Assembly (NCBI GenBank): GCA_028673005.1
Contig: CM054117.1
Coordinates: 36,100,061 to 36,164,060 of the forward strand
Direction of reading: 5' to 3'
DNA: 64,000 nt
From: Tanypteryx hageni
Lineage: Eukaryota; Arthropoda; Insecta; Odonata; Petaluridae
Within the stretch, counting starts at the first letter, position 1. The number at the start of each line of letters is the position of its first letter. The notes beneath the pieces were generated by a model. It saw nothing but the letters and a program-made list of their open reading frames with translations. It did no database searches and was not told where the DNA came from. Positions 1 to 10,650 of the stretch are shown here, piece after piece. The translations under genes and the position numbers were made by a program.

Positions 1-780
1 AAGGGGAAGAGATGGGAGGGGAAGGGGAAGAGAGGAGAGGGGAGAGGAGAGGGGAAGGGGAAGACAGGAGAGGGGAAGGGGAAGAGAGGGGAAGGGGGGA
101 AAAGGAGAGGGGAAGGGGGAAAAAGTAGAGGGGAAAGGGGAAAAAGGAGAGGGGAAAGGGGAAAAAGGAGAGGGGAAGGGGGAAAAAGGAGAGGGGAAGG
201 GGGAAAAAGGAGAGGGGAAGGGGGAAAAAGGAGAGGGGAAGGGGGGAAAAGGAGAGGGGAAGGGGGGAAAAGGAGAGGGGAAGGGGGAAAAGGAGAGGGA
301 AGGGGGAAAAAGGAGAGGGGAAGGAGAGGAGAGGGGAAGAGAGGGGAAGGAGAGGAGAGGGGAGGGGAAGGCGAGGAGAGGGGAGGGGAAGGAGAGGAGA
401 GGGGAGGGGAAGGAGAGGAGAGGGGAGGGGAAGGAGAGGAGAGGGGAGGGGAAGGAGAGGAGAGGGGAGGGGAAGGAGAGGAGAGGGGAGGGGAAGGAGA
501 GGAGAGGGGAGGGGAAGGAGAGGAGAGGGGAGGGGAAGGAGAGGAGAGGGGAGGGGAAGGAGAGGAGAGGGGAGGGGAAGGAGAGGAGAGGGGAGGGGAA
601 GGAGAGGGGAGGGGAAGGAGAGGGGAAGGAGAGGAGAGGGGAAGGAGAGGAGAGGGGAAGGAGAGGAGAGGAGAGGGGGAAGGGAAGGAGAGGAGAGGGG
701 GAAGAGGAAAAGAGGAGAGGGGAAGAGAAATAGAGGAGAGGGGAAGAGGAGAGGAGAAAAAGGGAGAGGCAGAGAGGGGG
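1..780. repeat. Purine-only minisatellite, 21-bp units
   Basis: The plus strand is almost only G and A. Two related arrays follow each other. From about 100 to 310 the unit is five A, GGAGAGGGGAA, then a run of about five G, mostly 21 bp. From about 360 to 600 the unit is AGGAGAGGAGAGGGGAGGGGA, 21 bp, about 11 copies, nearly identical. The end (600-780) is degenerate. The array begins before the window. Long G runs could form G-quadruplexes, and a pure purine tract could form triplex (H-) DNA; both are inferences from composition. Confidence 0.95.
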
Positions 781-810
781 TGAATAAAGGAAGAGTATAT
801 AGAGAGATAC

Positions 811-935
811 ATATATGTCTTTATTAGGGCGAAATTTAGACCATAAGGTCCACTCTTACATTTAACCCTTCGTCAGTGTCAAGTTACATTATATTAAAAA
901 AACATTAAATTACATCAAATGCGATTAAGATAATA
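811..935 (-). mobile_element. Candidate 3' end of a non-LTR retrotransposon
   Basis: Read on the minus strand, this stretch goes from AT-rich sequence through a short tract rich in GTAAGAGTGGACC-like words to CCTAATAAAGAC, which contains an AATAAA poly(A) signal, and ends in a short (AT) tail. That layout resembles the 3' untranslated end of arthropod CR1/Jockey-type retrotransposons, which are commonly 5'-truncated. No reverse transcriptase coding is visible upstream on that strand and I could not define a target-site duplication, so the assignment is tentative. Confidence 0.4.
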
Positions 936-3733
936 AAAGACTAATATAGAGTAGGGAGGAGAGCGAAGGGAGGCAGGAAAGAGCGTCGCGAAGACACGGG
1001 AGAGACGAGGCATTAAATCGACTGAGGACACGGCTTCTCACTCATGACAAAGAGAACGCACTATGGAGAGAGTACATTGAGACGAAGAAAAGGAGAAACG
1101 CGTCGGCGAATCGAGTATGACATAGGAAAGCGAGAAAAATCGCGGAAATGGATAAACTAAGCGAAAGTAAAGAGAGCGGAAGATAGAATAGAGAGCCGAA
1201 GATTTAAGGAAGGAGATGCAAAAATGAACGGTGCGCGAAAGATGCGGATCCAGATGTAAGCAGCTTAATTACGAAATCGATGCGCGTAAATCTCATTTTA
1301 CTTTAACTTTGCGCATGAATAGGAACGCAGGAACAGAAAAACGACAGGGTTCGGCAATTGAGAGAGAATCCTAGTCAGTAAATGGGAAATTTTTTCTTCA
1401 ATGAAGATTATGAATCTGCATATGTTAACAAACGGAGTTTGGATATTGCGATAAAAGAATGACTGTCGAGATGAGAAAGAGAGAGAGAGCGAGCCGTTAG
1501 ATCGATGAATAAGAGACAGCGAGTGATCCCTTTCCGAGATTTATGCCTGGAGTTTCTAGCAAGAGCGTCTGACAAAGAAAAGATGGAGCAAGGAGTTGAA
1601 AGATATCCTCTCCTCCTTTCGCCAAACTCAAACCGACGACGTCATTGTCTTTATCGTGGGGATTTTCAAAGCGCAATTACACCGGGAGAGAAAGGGAGAA
1701 AGATATGGAAACTTTTTTCAACACGCGCCACCTACCCGAATAAAAAGCATAATCGGAAAACAAAATAAGGACGCGACCGCGAAAGGATTACTTTATTTTG
1801 CGCGGAAAGCCCTCCTCGCGGTTCAGCACGGACCAACAATAGAAATCCGGAAAATGTTACACGGGGAATGGGACGTGTCTCCTATAACGCTACCCACCGT
1901 AGAAACCGAGCACTGCAGTATTTATGTTCGCGAACCCGAAAACCGCGCGTATAAACATATACTCCTGTCCTCGGGATGAGGTCGGAGGAAAGAGGGAAAC
2001 AACGGACCCTTTTATTAAAAATAACGTGAGCACTCTATTATTTCGTCGGATGAGGAGGCGGCCGAGAGATGGCAGTAGTGCAGATGGCGATAGAATAACG
2101 TATCTGGCGGAAAAAAATTAGCGACTGTGCGGTGGTATGTTACGAGCCGGAAAGAAAGAACAAGATAAAGCACAAATGAGCTGTAATGAGAGTCTGCAAG
2201 CGAAATCAGATGCGAGTAATTTAATCTAGAAGGACAAAATCACTTCAAACTTAGAAAATTGCAATTCTGAGCTTAAATACCGAGTTTCGTGGAATGCTGT
2301 CTACTACTGCTTGTCACTACTACCGCTTTCACTGAACCATTCTAACAATTCCTTAATGCGTCAACATTTATCATTATAATAACAATTTCTTATTATGTAA
2401 ACATTTAACACAAGTGAAATGCAACTAACATTGTTTTGTTAGCAAAACCCTAAATTCGAGGGGACCATAACGATATAGCGTTAACGAAGTAAACTACTGC
2501 TACAGCATGAGAGAGAGAAAATTATCATTCCGCACGCCAGACAGACCAACCCGGCTGTAAAACGTGACGCAGCGTAACGGAGTGCATAGTCAGGTGCAAT
2601 GCGTGTGTTGATACGTGTGTTTATAATGTCGCGCAATTTCTCCTAAAACATCATTTTACGCGGAGACGACATCTCCCGATTGAATACTTCATTTTAAAAA
2701 AATCCGTCGCAAAGGCAACGCGTAAAAAACTGGAAAAGTAGGTAACGCGGTCGCGGAAGACATTTACATAAATATCCCAGATGGAGAGGCACTTTGGGGA
2801 CAAATATTTTTAACGGGCAAAAAGAAATTTAGCTCATTTGCCATCGCGTCCATTCTTTTTCGCATGCATTAATTTGCTCTATTTTTATTCTTCGCCAAAA
2901 CGTTCGTTTTCCCAGGTGACCCGAGGAATGGCGCTCTTGCGCATAATGTGCTTTGGGCGTGTTCGCCCCGAATGTTGTTCCAGCGAGGGAAGGGGAAGTG
3001 AGAGAGAGAGAGAGAAGGCAGTAAGGGTGCTGGGAGTCAGGTATACCCCTTTCTCAAAGGTATGCATGTTTTCCTGCCAGCCCCCATCTATTTATTTTAC
3101 ATTATTATTTTTTATTTTCCTCTGCGTTCGTATACTCGAGAGAATATAATGGCAGTCGGGTAGAGTGCCAACAACGGTGTTTTTTTAATGAATTAAATTA
3201 TAGCATTTTCTCTTATCTTTTGGATACGTCAAATACAATCGATGAATTATATTATTATTGCATCGTTCACATTACGTCCTTACGCAAATTTAACCCGTGC
3301 CAACTTAAGACACAGACATGATGAAATCAGATAATCAAGATTATACAAAATGGGTCAAATGTCATCAATACCGCAACAGCTCTTAAATGCCCTTTCAATA
3401 CACGTGGATGATTAACTGGATATCAGCTGCTAAACCACATCGTTCGTCTGCAATGTTCATGTTTATTTTCTTCGGGGATCAACTGGAACTATCTCGACTA
3501 CTCAACAAGACCGGAACATTTGGTTTAAGGGCATGATGAAATTGGAACAGATGATTACGATCACAAGCAATCAGAGAGTTGCGAAAGACAAAGCGACCAA
3601 TAAATCGTCAAAGATGCCTGGTACGACGAAGCCTACATACATGAACTCCGTTGGGTTTAAATTTTGTGAAAGATAACTCCCTGCGATGCGTACAAAGACC
3701 ATTACTTAAGTCCTTCCGGAGTGAAGGGAAGAC
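936..3733. other. Anonymous non-coding stretch
   Basis: Mixed-composition DNA with many CpG dinucleotides in 950-2150 and more AT-rich sequence from 2200 to 3700. It holds short (GA)n runs near 1475-1490 and 2998-3017. Open frames here are short, overlap one another on both strands and match nothing I recognise. I see no RNA gene or mobile element. Confidence 0.6.
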
Positions 3734-3765
3734 TATTTATATATAGGGAGGCGGCTCGAATCACA
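3734..3765 (+). promoter_or_regulatory. Candidate TATA-type core promoter
   Basis: A TATTTATATATA box at 3734-3745 is followed about 20 bp later by TCACACATCA at 3761, a reasonable insect-type initiator position. A 55-60 base leader then leads to an ATG at 3820 in the context ATCACCATGG, close to the Kozak consensus. The spacing resembles highly expressed insect genes such as cuticle genes. However, no downstream exon is recognised and chance occurrence in AT-rich DNA is quite possible. Confidence 0.25.
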
Positions 3766-3819
3766 CATCACGTTCGTTTGCAGGGAGCGTGTTGGGAGTT
3801 CACACCAACTTCCATCACC

Positions 3820-3900
3820 ATGGTGTTACTCTTATCCTTGACACGTGTCCTCCTGACCTGTTATAAAGCCCAAGATTCAAGGCCGAGAATTATTCACTAA
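3820..3900 (+). CDS. Possible short ORF or first exon with a signal-like N-terminus
   Basis: From the ATG at 3820 (context CACCATGG) a 26-residue frame runs to a TAA at 3898-3900. It begins MVLLLSLTRVLLTC, a hydrophobic stretch like the start of a secretory signal peptide. It lies 55-60 bases downstream of the candidate TATA/initiator at 3734-3765. I do not recognise the peptide. It could be the 5' part of a first exon, a short peptide or chance. No consensus GTAAGT donor follows closely, which weakens the exon reading. Transcript data would decide. Confidence 0.15.
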   Translation: MVLLLSLTRVLLTCYKAQDSRPRIIH

Positions 3901-4289
3901 TGAGAAGAAATAATTATATACGCGGCATTCCCCGTATAAAGGTTTACTTCATTATTAGAGTATTTACGGTACCTACAATTTGATCAAGCCATCGAAACCA
4001 AACAAAATACGACCGAAGTAAATAAATCTCGCTCGCCTATGGAACACCGATTTTGAGTACTCCGCTCCAAAAGGACTGAAAAGAGCCAAATTCGAAAATG
4101 AAAAAAAAATTCCGAACGATAAAAAAGAAAAAAACGGTGTAATTCGTAGGGGGAAAAAGACCCAATATTCCCCGAGGCATGAAGAAAGCGAGAGACGCCA
4201 TCATCCCTGCGCTCCAGTTCGTACTCGTGCTCTCTCGTATTCGCACAAACGGATACCAACACGCAGGGTACTGACAACTTCGCCTCCCG
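3901..4289. other. Anonymous stretch between the promoter candidate and a CT block
   Basis: AT-rich, then mixed sequence with A-runs near 4090-4130. Overlapping minus-strand open frames of about 100 codons occur here, but they read through unrelated sequence in two frames and show no recognised motif. Confidence 0.5.
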
Positions 4290-5250
4290 CACTCGCCCCT
4301 ATCCACGCTTTCCCTCCGCTCCCTCTCCCCTCCCCCTCCTTTCATCTCCATCTCTCTCTTAATTCCGAACCAACCCTCCCTGCCACGCCGCTCGCCCGTG
4401 CACTCTCCGTCCCAATTCCATAAAAACTTCCCTCTCCCACCTCATCCTCCTCTCCTCCCTATCCTCTCGACATAGTTGCCGACGGGGAATGAAGCCCGGA
4501 AAGGATATGGGGATGTTACGGAGCGAGAGTATATATGGCAGATGCCGGAGAGATAGGGGGAGGGGAGGAGGGAATACAGGAACACATTCTCAGAGCGCGC
4601 GGAAAACCTGGAGGACACGACAACCGTGGAATTGCTTCTGACCACACCTATTTACCTTCCTATGCCGGACACATCCACTTCCTCTTACTCGCCCCCCTCT
4701 CTCTATCCATCCCTGCCCCCCATCCTTTTTACCTCCCCTTCTCCACACACCTTTTCTCTCACTCCCTTCTCCCGCCCTCCTCGCCCACACACCCCGAAAG
4801 ACCCACCCACCTAGAACCGCCCGAAAACCTTCTCCTCCCCACCCCCCCTCGCATTCGCACGCACACACAAATCCCACGTATACAAATTGTGTAAACTCCA
4901 CCTTTGCCAAACCTTCTGTCCCAGAACCGAGCAGAAAAGGGGTAAGGGGGAGTGAATGCGTTTGTGTCTGCGTGAGAGATAGAAAGAGAGAGAGAGTTTC
5001 GAGGGTTGCGAAAGAGAAAGAGGGATAGAGAGGAGATAACGATGCGGAACGGATGCTGGAGAGAGAGAGAGAAGGGGTGGAGTGAGGAGAGATAGGTTAG
5101 ACTGATAAGCGGACGGTTTGTGAGAGAGGGAGATGTCTCTCCTCCTTACTCTGAAAATGGTTTTGGTGGAACAAAGGGAAGGAGAGGGAGGGATATACAG
5201 CGGTAAATGAAGATAGGAGGAGGAAAAGGTACGGCGGTGTGGCGTCTGTA
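4290..5250. repeat. Low-complexity block switching from CT-rich to GA-rich
   Basis: From about 4290 to 4870 the plus strand is pyrimidine-rich, with C and T runs and an ACACAC tract near 4858-4868, interrupted near 4480-4640. From about 4930 to 5250 it is purine-rich, with (GA)n near 4985-5000 and 5058-5075. Strand composition therefore flips at roughly 4870-4930. Open frames spanning this block on both strands are artefacts: pure GA or CT DNA cannot contain stop codons in any frame. Confidence 0.8.
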
Positions 5251-7744
5251 TTTGTTTGGTCGGCTCTGAGGGCACGACTGCCTAGGTACGCCTGTGTATG
5301 CGCGAGTGGGCTGTAGGAAAAACTGGGGCTCGTTCCGAGGGAAGACGTCCCCATCGTCCTCACGACTAGGTTCCTCTGCGACGAGGTGAACAAGTCCTCG
5401 GATTGATTTGCTCTTCTCTCTCTCCTCCCGCCCGCACGCACTCTCCTATCGTAACACGCGACGAAAAAGTTTTACGACGGATAGAAAAATGGGTCGTTAA
5501 TACCGGCGCGTCATTGTCGCTTCATTTAATGCGCGACACTATGCATCCTCTATAAACTCGATTCGACCCGAATATGCCAATTACACTTTCACGATCGAAT
5601 ATTCACCAATCTGAATACCAAATTAATTTCTCTTGGACGGCTCTCGCGCTCTTTAAAAAATACCCATAAATTAATCAAGTCGCCATTTCGTTGAGTCGTA
5701 ATAATGCCTTTGACATGGGTTATAGATAAACAACAGCGTTCGCGTACACGTATCCTAACCCGGCGCCGGGCGGAGGATCCCTCTATATTGAGAGCAAAAC
5801 GAGAGAAAATCGAATTGTGTTTGTGTGCATTGGAAAACCAAAATTTTGCGGGAGAAAAGTAAATTTCGCATTTGTGTGGCGCTTTGACCGGATTATGTTC
5901 CCAAATATACTCGTTCGGACCTACGGAAATGACTTTAGAGATATCTTTCGGGGAAAAAGCCGCAATGTTCGTGTGTAAGCGTTTGTGGTCAGAGACTGCC
6001 ATTGGGAAGAGCGACTTCAAAGCAACGCGCCTCAAAATCTAATTATAGAGATAAATTATGATGCACTGTTTAATGAACGTTGAATTCGATGTCATCATTT
6101 GCAGACAGGTACTAATTTATTTTCCTGTAAGGAGGGGCCGCGGGAGATGATAAAAATCTCGCTTTAAATAAAAAATTTAAATACATGCTCGCGGAAAAAA
6201 TTAATTAAATTACTATGTGAAAACAAACGAGATGATACCATCTCACCAAACAATGGCCTACAATTGAAGAAGATCATCGAAAAATGCTTTCACGACTCAA
6301 TTTACCCAGTTTCAATATCCGTGATAGTTTATAATTTGAAAATAAAAAAGTTATAATATAAAAAAGAATTTTTATAAATAACTTTAATATAGATAATGAC
6401 TTTATATGAATTAACGTAATGTTATTTTCAATAACTTAGGTTACATTATTTAAAATATTTACAATGAACTTGTTTGAAGCACTTATATATATATATTCAG
6501 CACTTGCATATTCATACTTATTTCAGCAAGAACTTACTATCGGCTGTCACGGAGGTATATTCACAAACTATTTCTCGTTTTCCATATAATCTAATAAGAT
6601 CATACAATAATGGAGCAAGCGTGAATTTGTCTGTCTGGATTCTGATTGACTGTCGAGAAGCGACAGTCCTGCCTCTGAGGAATCGTAATTTTAAAATAAA
6701 AATTTAATGTAATTGTATCTGAATTTAACCAATTTAGCATGAATTTCTAAGTCAGATGACTCTCTTAGAACATAACTTTACGTTCCATCGTCTTCGCAAA
6801 ATCGAAGATAAACCATACGATTGGAGGAGACGAATAAAAATTACCGCTACAGAGGATATCCACAGGCCATCTCATAACAAAGTAACACTAAACGATACAC
6901 ATAATAAAAAAGCATGAATATTTTTGGCGAACATTATCGTGTAACCACAGTTATATTCAGAATCAATCGCAATAAATTATTTTTTTATTATCTCAAGTAA
7001 ATATAAACATTTATGTAGCCTTGGAAATGCCAATCAATGAATAACATTGAAATAAAACATCAGTATTGTTGTCAATAAAATGAAATATTTTGCATGTTAA
7101 ATAAATAATTATGTTAATGAAGTCAGAGAGATTTGAATCGATGAATATTTGAAGGACTGAAGGACATTTTCTGGGAAATATGCGTGTTTTTAATCTTTAT
7201 TTAAAAAGAGAAAAAATATTTAAATTTATTTTATGAAATCACGTTTTGCATTCACTAAAAAGTAAATAAATCGCTATTTCTATTTTAGGCAAAGGTAGAT
7301 CCCACCCTATTAAAACTACAATAGAACAGTTCAACCATTAAAATAATCTTTTGATAATTGCCTCCACAGTTCACTGGATATTTCTAGATCATTGATATAT
7401 TTCGTAGGACTCATGAAGAAGTATTCAAATCTCTGTATAGAAATACAAATGAATAGTTAATAAAGGCAAGCAAACAAAAACAATATTTCTAAGGCTTGAG
7501 ACGACAATACAATCCCGAGGTTTAACAACGACACGGTCGGCAAGGCAACATATCGTTAAAAAGCTTAAATTTTTCCAATGAATATGATTTAAACGTATAA
7601 CTTGAGCGATTTCAAATCGTAGGCTAAATGTGACGATAAGAATAAGCAACGTTATTTATTTTTCTTTAAAACGGTCTAGGTCCGAAGACTGTAGGTCAAT
7701 TATTTCAAAGTTTCATTTGCAAAAGATTAAAAGCCTGCAAGTCG
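5251..7744. other. Anonymous AT-rich stretch with one strong small hairpin
   Basis: No gene is recognised. The longest non-repetitive frame, 148 codons on the minus strand (5589-6035), shows no known motif, and a frame of that length is expected by chance in 64 kb. A perfect 8-bp inverted repeat GACTGTCG / CGACAGTC with a 5-base loop sits at 6648-6668. From 6020 to 7740 the sequence is AT-rich with many short A or T runs. Confidence 0.55.
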
Positions 7745-8640
7745 AACAAGTAGGGGTGTACACGGGTTTCCCGTGGTACACAGGTGCTTTTCGTCAAATT
7801 CGCCGTAGTAAAATCGTATGTATTTGCTTTGAAATCAGAAAATTATTTTTTCCTGCTTTTTAGATCCGCTCTAAACATGTTCATTTCATTTTGCCATTCC
7901 ACACAAACGAAATTTAAAAAAAAAATCTGTTTAGCCAATACCTTCGAAATTCATAGTTCTAGAAAGATTCTAACCTTGATATTGTGGTAGCCCTATTTAA
8001 TCGACCCAGTTGAACTATGCTATTTTTGTTATTTATTTATATGAAGGTCATATATACCATATTGGGTTAAAATTCATGCGGTCATTTCTCTAGAAATACG
8101 TGTAAAAATAATATTATTTTACTTTTTACTGTGGTAGCCCTGCTCTACGCTTTAAATATCTTGATTTCATTATGGTATGTTGTACAAATTTTACATAAAA
8201 TTTTTTGTTGAAATCCGTTTAGCAAATTCCTTCCAAATCCGTAATTACTGAAAGAATTTAATTTGTAAGTGCGGCACCTGTTTGGTTGATGCGGTCCAAA
8301 TATGCTATTATGGTTTTGTATATATGTGTACATTACAAATTTTAAATTTGGTTAAAATTGATGCAGTCAGTTCAACACAAATGCTTGTCAAATGACAGAA
8401 AGCCTTGCACTGAATCCCATGCTTTTCTTATGGGGTATTGAAATGGAACATTGGGGTTAAAAAGACCCCTTATATATAAACTTTTTTGTGATTTTTCTCG
8501 TCGGTTGTGCCACTCGACCTACCTACAGGCCAAATTTCAGATTTCTAGCCCTTCTAGAAGTACTTAAGAGTTTTGTGTCAGTGAGTGAGTGAGGCACAAG
8601 TAGCTTTATTATTATAGATAAATATATAGAAATATTCTAG
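7745..8640. repeat. Interspersed repeat built of diverged tandem subunits
   Basis: The word TGTGGTAGCCCT recurs at 7983-7994 and 8130-8141, with a diverged form GTGCGGCACCT at 8269. The segments between alternate: one kind contains ATTTCATT...ATC(T/C)GTTTAGC (about 7850-7980 and 8142-8268), the other GGTTAAAATT(C/G)ATGC(G/A)GTCA (about 7995-8129 and 8280-8395). This gives an A-B-A-B layout with a dimer period near 287 bp. The left side carries a hairpin at 7756-7781 (GTGTAC...GGG / CCC...GTACAC). The right side ends in GTGAGTGAGTGAGG followed by TTTATTATTATAGATA near 8580-8625. I cannot name the family. Confidence 0.6.
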
Positions 8641-9334
8641 GCAAGTTCATATGAAAGTTATTAAAAACGCCCGCAAATTCAGGACAAGTAAAACGTTAAC
8701 AAAAATAAAAATCTTTCAACTGCCTCGCGAAAAGGTGAACAAAACACGCTTCGAGTTACAAGTTACGCTTGAGAAAACCACTTTCCAATATTGTCATGAT
8801 TTCGGGCCTCAGACATCCCGAAAACTTTCCCACATACACCACCCGTGAGAAGAGGGAAGAGGAGTTGAGAGAGAGAGAGTGGTTGCTTAGTGACAGCGTT
8901 GACGGGCAAGAGTTTGCTATGCGGCAGCGAGCGATGCATTACACCCCCTCTCTCTTCGCTATCCTTAACCGAATGACAGACATACCATATACTCCCGACT
9001 CTCTCGCTCTGGTTCGCTTCCCTCGACAGATACGTCCGGCATATCCGATGGTCCGTTGTAACCGTACGATAGGAACCGAATCGTCCGATATATACATATA
9101 TACAGACTTCAAGGGCACAACACATGCAGACGTACATGCATTTGTAAACCAACGCCTGTGAAACATTTCGATGACCATCTTAAAAGACCACTCCGCATCA
9201 CACACTCGCTGCCTGCACGCGAAAGAGTCCGAAGACACGTGATGCAAAAAAAGAACACTCGACAACCAAGAAGAAGAAGCGTGAAAAAAGAAATAAAGTG
9301 ATGATATTTAAAAGCAAGAAGTAGATTCAATTGT
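8641..9334. other. Anonymous stretch
   Basis: Mixed composition. Several overlapping frames of about 100-130 codons occur on both strands between 8763 and 9330, but none has a recognisable domain and they overlap each other in sense and antisense. No RNA gene is seen. Confidence 0.5.
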
Positions 9335-10150
9335 CTTCGCGCACTCTCCCACTCTTTTTCTCTCTGCCTTCCCTCGGCGCGCTCTCACCGCCCACACATG
9401 CACACACGAAACGCGAAACAATCCTTTCTCTCTCCTACACGCCACTATACTCTCCTGCCTCCGAGACCAAACGGCTCGTACCCAACCTTGTCCGGTATTG
9501 TTTACCACAGCCGCCGCCGAGAGAGAGAGAGAGATGGGAGAAGGGGAGGGAGAGAGAAAATCCAACTCTCTCTCTCTCATTCACTCTCCACATCCCACAT
9601 CAAACCCATCCTACTCATTCCAAACCGCACGATTCCTCCGCCGCCTCCTTTCCCACAAACCCACCCCCACACTCATTCCCGCCACGCAAAGAGCTTCACA
9701 TCCTATTCCGACTCCTCCGCCACCTCCCTCCCCCTCCTTCCTCCCCACCGACCCGCCCACTCTCATCCCATCCGCACCTGCCTACCGATTTTCCGCGCCG
9801 GGCGTTCCCACCGCCCCTAGAATCTCATTCTGCAAACCCTATCAGCTTCTCCCACTTTCCACACCCTCTCCAACCCTTCCTTCCTTCCTTCCTCTCGACA
9901 CCAACCCTCCCACACGCATTTCGCACGGCCAATCTTGCGCACTCTCTCTCTTTTTCCTCCCCTTCACCCCCTCCCCCGACCTCTCATCACTCCACCTCCC
10001 TCCCTCTCTACCGCACCCCATTCCCCTTTCCTACCTTCTTTCTCGATTCATTCCAATCTTCTAAACCCGCCCGGAACTATCGCCCTCTTTTCTTTTCTCG
10101 GCCCTCCATTTCTCTCCTCCTTTCCTCTCACTCCGCGCACACAATCACGC
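9335..10150. repeat. Pyrimidine-rich (C/T/A) low-complexity block
   Basis: About 800 bases are strongly biased to C and T on the plus strand, interrupted by one purine island (GAGAGAGAGAGAGATGGG and neighbours, 9520-9560). The Ser/Pro/His-rich frame of 287 codons across it follows from the lack of stop codons in such sequence. It shows no periodic unit longer than a few bases. Confidence 0.75.
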
Positions 10151-10462
10151 TTCCCCGCTTTCGTCACGCCACGGAGAACAACTCATACTCTTAAAGGAAG
10201 CATCTTTCTGTATATTTCTCTGGGCGTTCTTACGGACGCATCAAATGAAATGGATTCTCGCTTTCTTGAATGATGACCGACGATGTACAATCGTAACGCA
10301 AAGCTTGGATGCCACGAGAGTTTTAACCCTCGAAAAAAGACGACACGCAAACCTTAGCAAAGATTTAGCTTAATTAAAGAGAGAATAATCAAGTTCGTCT
10401 TATGGCTGAAATCAAATTGACAAAATGTGTCTTCGATAGCCATACAAAGGTCGGATAAACAA

Positions 10463-10500
10463 CATGTACATTTAGACTGCAAAGAAGTCGTCATCAGTGG
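10463..10500 (-). ncRNA. Hammerhead-like RNA motif, decayed (copy 1, minus side)
   Basis: On the minus strand this reads CTGATGA (plus 10491-10497), one C, GACT, a 7-base loop, AGTC (plus 10475-10478), then TAAA where a hammerhead has GAAA, then ATG-TA-CAT, a possible 3-bp stem III. GACT and AGTC are complementary. The base after the stem III T is G, which is not allowed at a hammerhead cleavage site, and the G of GAAA is lost, so this copy should be inactive. The single C between CTGATGA and stem II also departs from the strict hammerhead core. The naming is an inference. Confidence 0.35.
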
Positions 10501-10577
10501 TTATTCATCGAATTCCTTTTTAAAACCTACTGTCAGTGAGGCATCGATAGTAGACTTTAAAAAGGAATTACATAAAT

Positions 10578-10620
10578 CACCACCGACGACCGCTGCAATG
10601 TAGCCTAAACATTCATCTGG
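10578..10620 (+). ncRNA. Hammerhead-like RNA motif, decayed (copy 1, plus side)
   Basis: On the plus strand CCGACGA (10583-10589) stands where CTGANGA is expected, followed by C, CGCT, a 7-base loop, AGCC (10602-10605) and TAAA. Three of four stem II pairs are possible. It is the inverted partner of the minus-strand motif at 10463-10500. It is recognisable mainly by homology to the better copies near 35.8-35.9 kb and is unlikely to be active. Confidence 0.25.
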
Positions 10621-10650
10621 TTTTCCTAGCCTTTTAAAGTCTACTACGGA

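Larger units (their letters stand above)
10429..10647. repeat. Foldback repeat, copy 1 (hammerhead-motif family)
   Basis: Positions 10471-10530 form an imperfect inverted repeat with 10550-10609. The inner part is the cleanest: AATTCCTTTTTAAAA against TTTAAAAAGGAATT. A third related arm, CCTTTTAAAGTCTACTAC at 10630-10647, could pair with 10548-10566 instead, so two folds compete. Positions 10463-10512 align without gaps to 35841-35890, and 29 of 38 bases match in the core, so this is a diverged relative of the repeat that carries the Tigger insertion. Each side holds a hammerhead-like motif, listed separately. It may derive from a Penelope-like retroelement, by inference. Confidence 0.65.

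Noticed and set aside
5589..6035. 148-codon minus-strand frame of normal composition
   Set aside because: No recognised motif; in 64 kb on six frames a few frames of this length are expected by chance.
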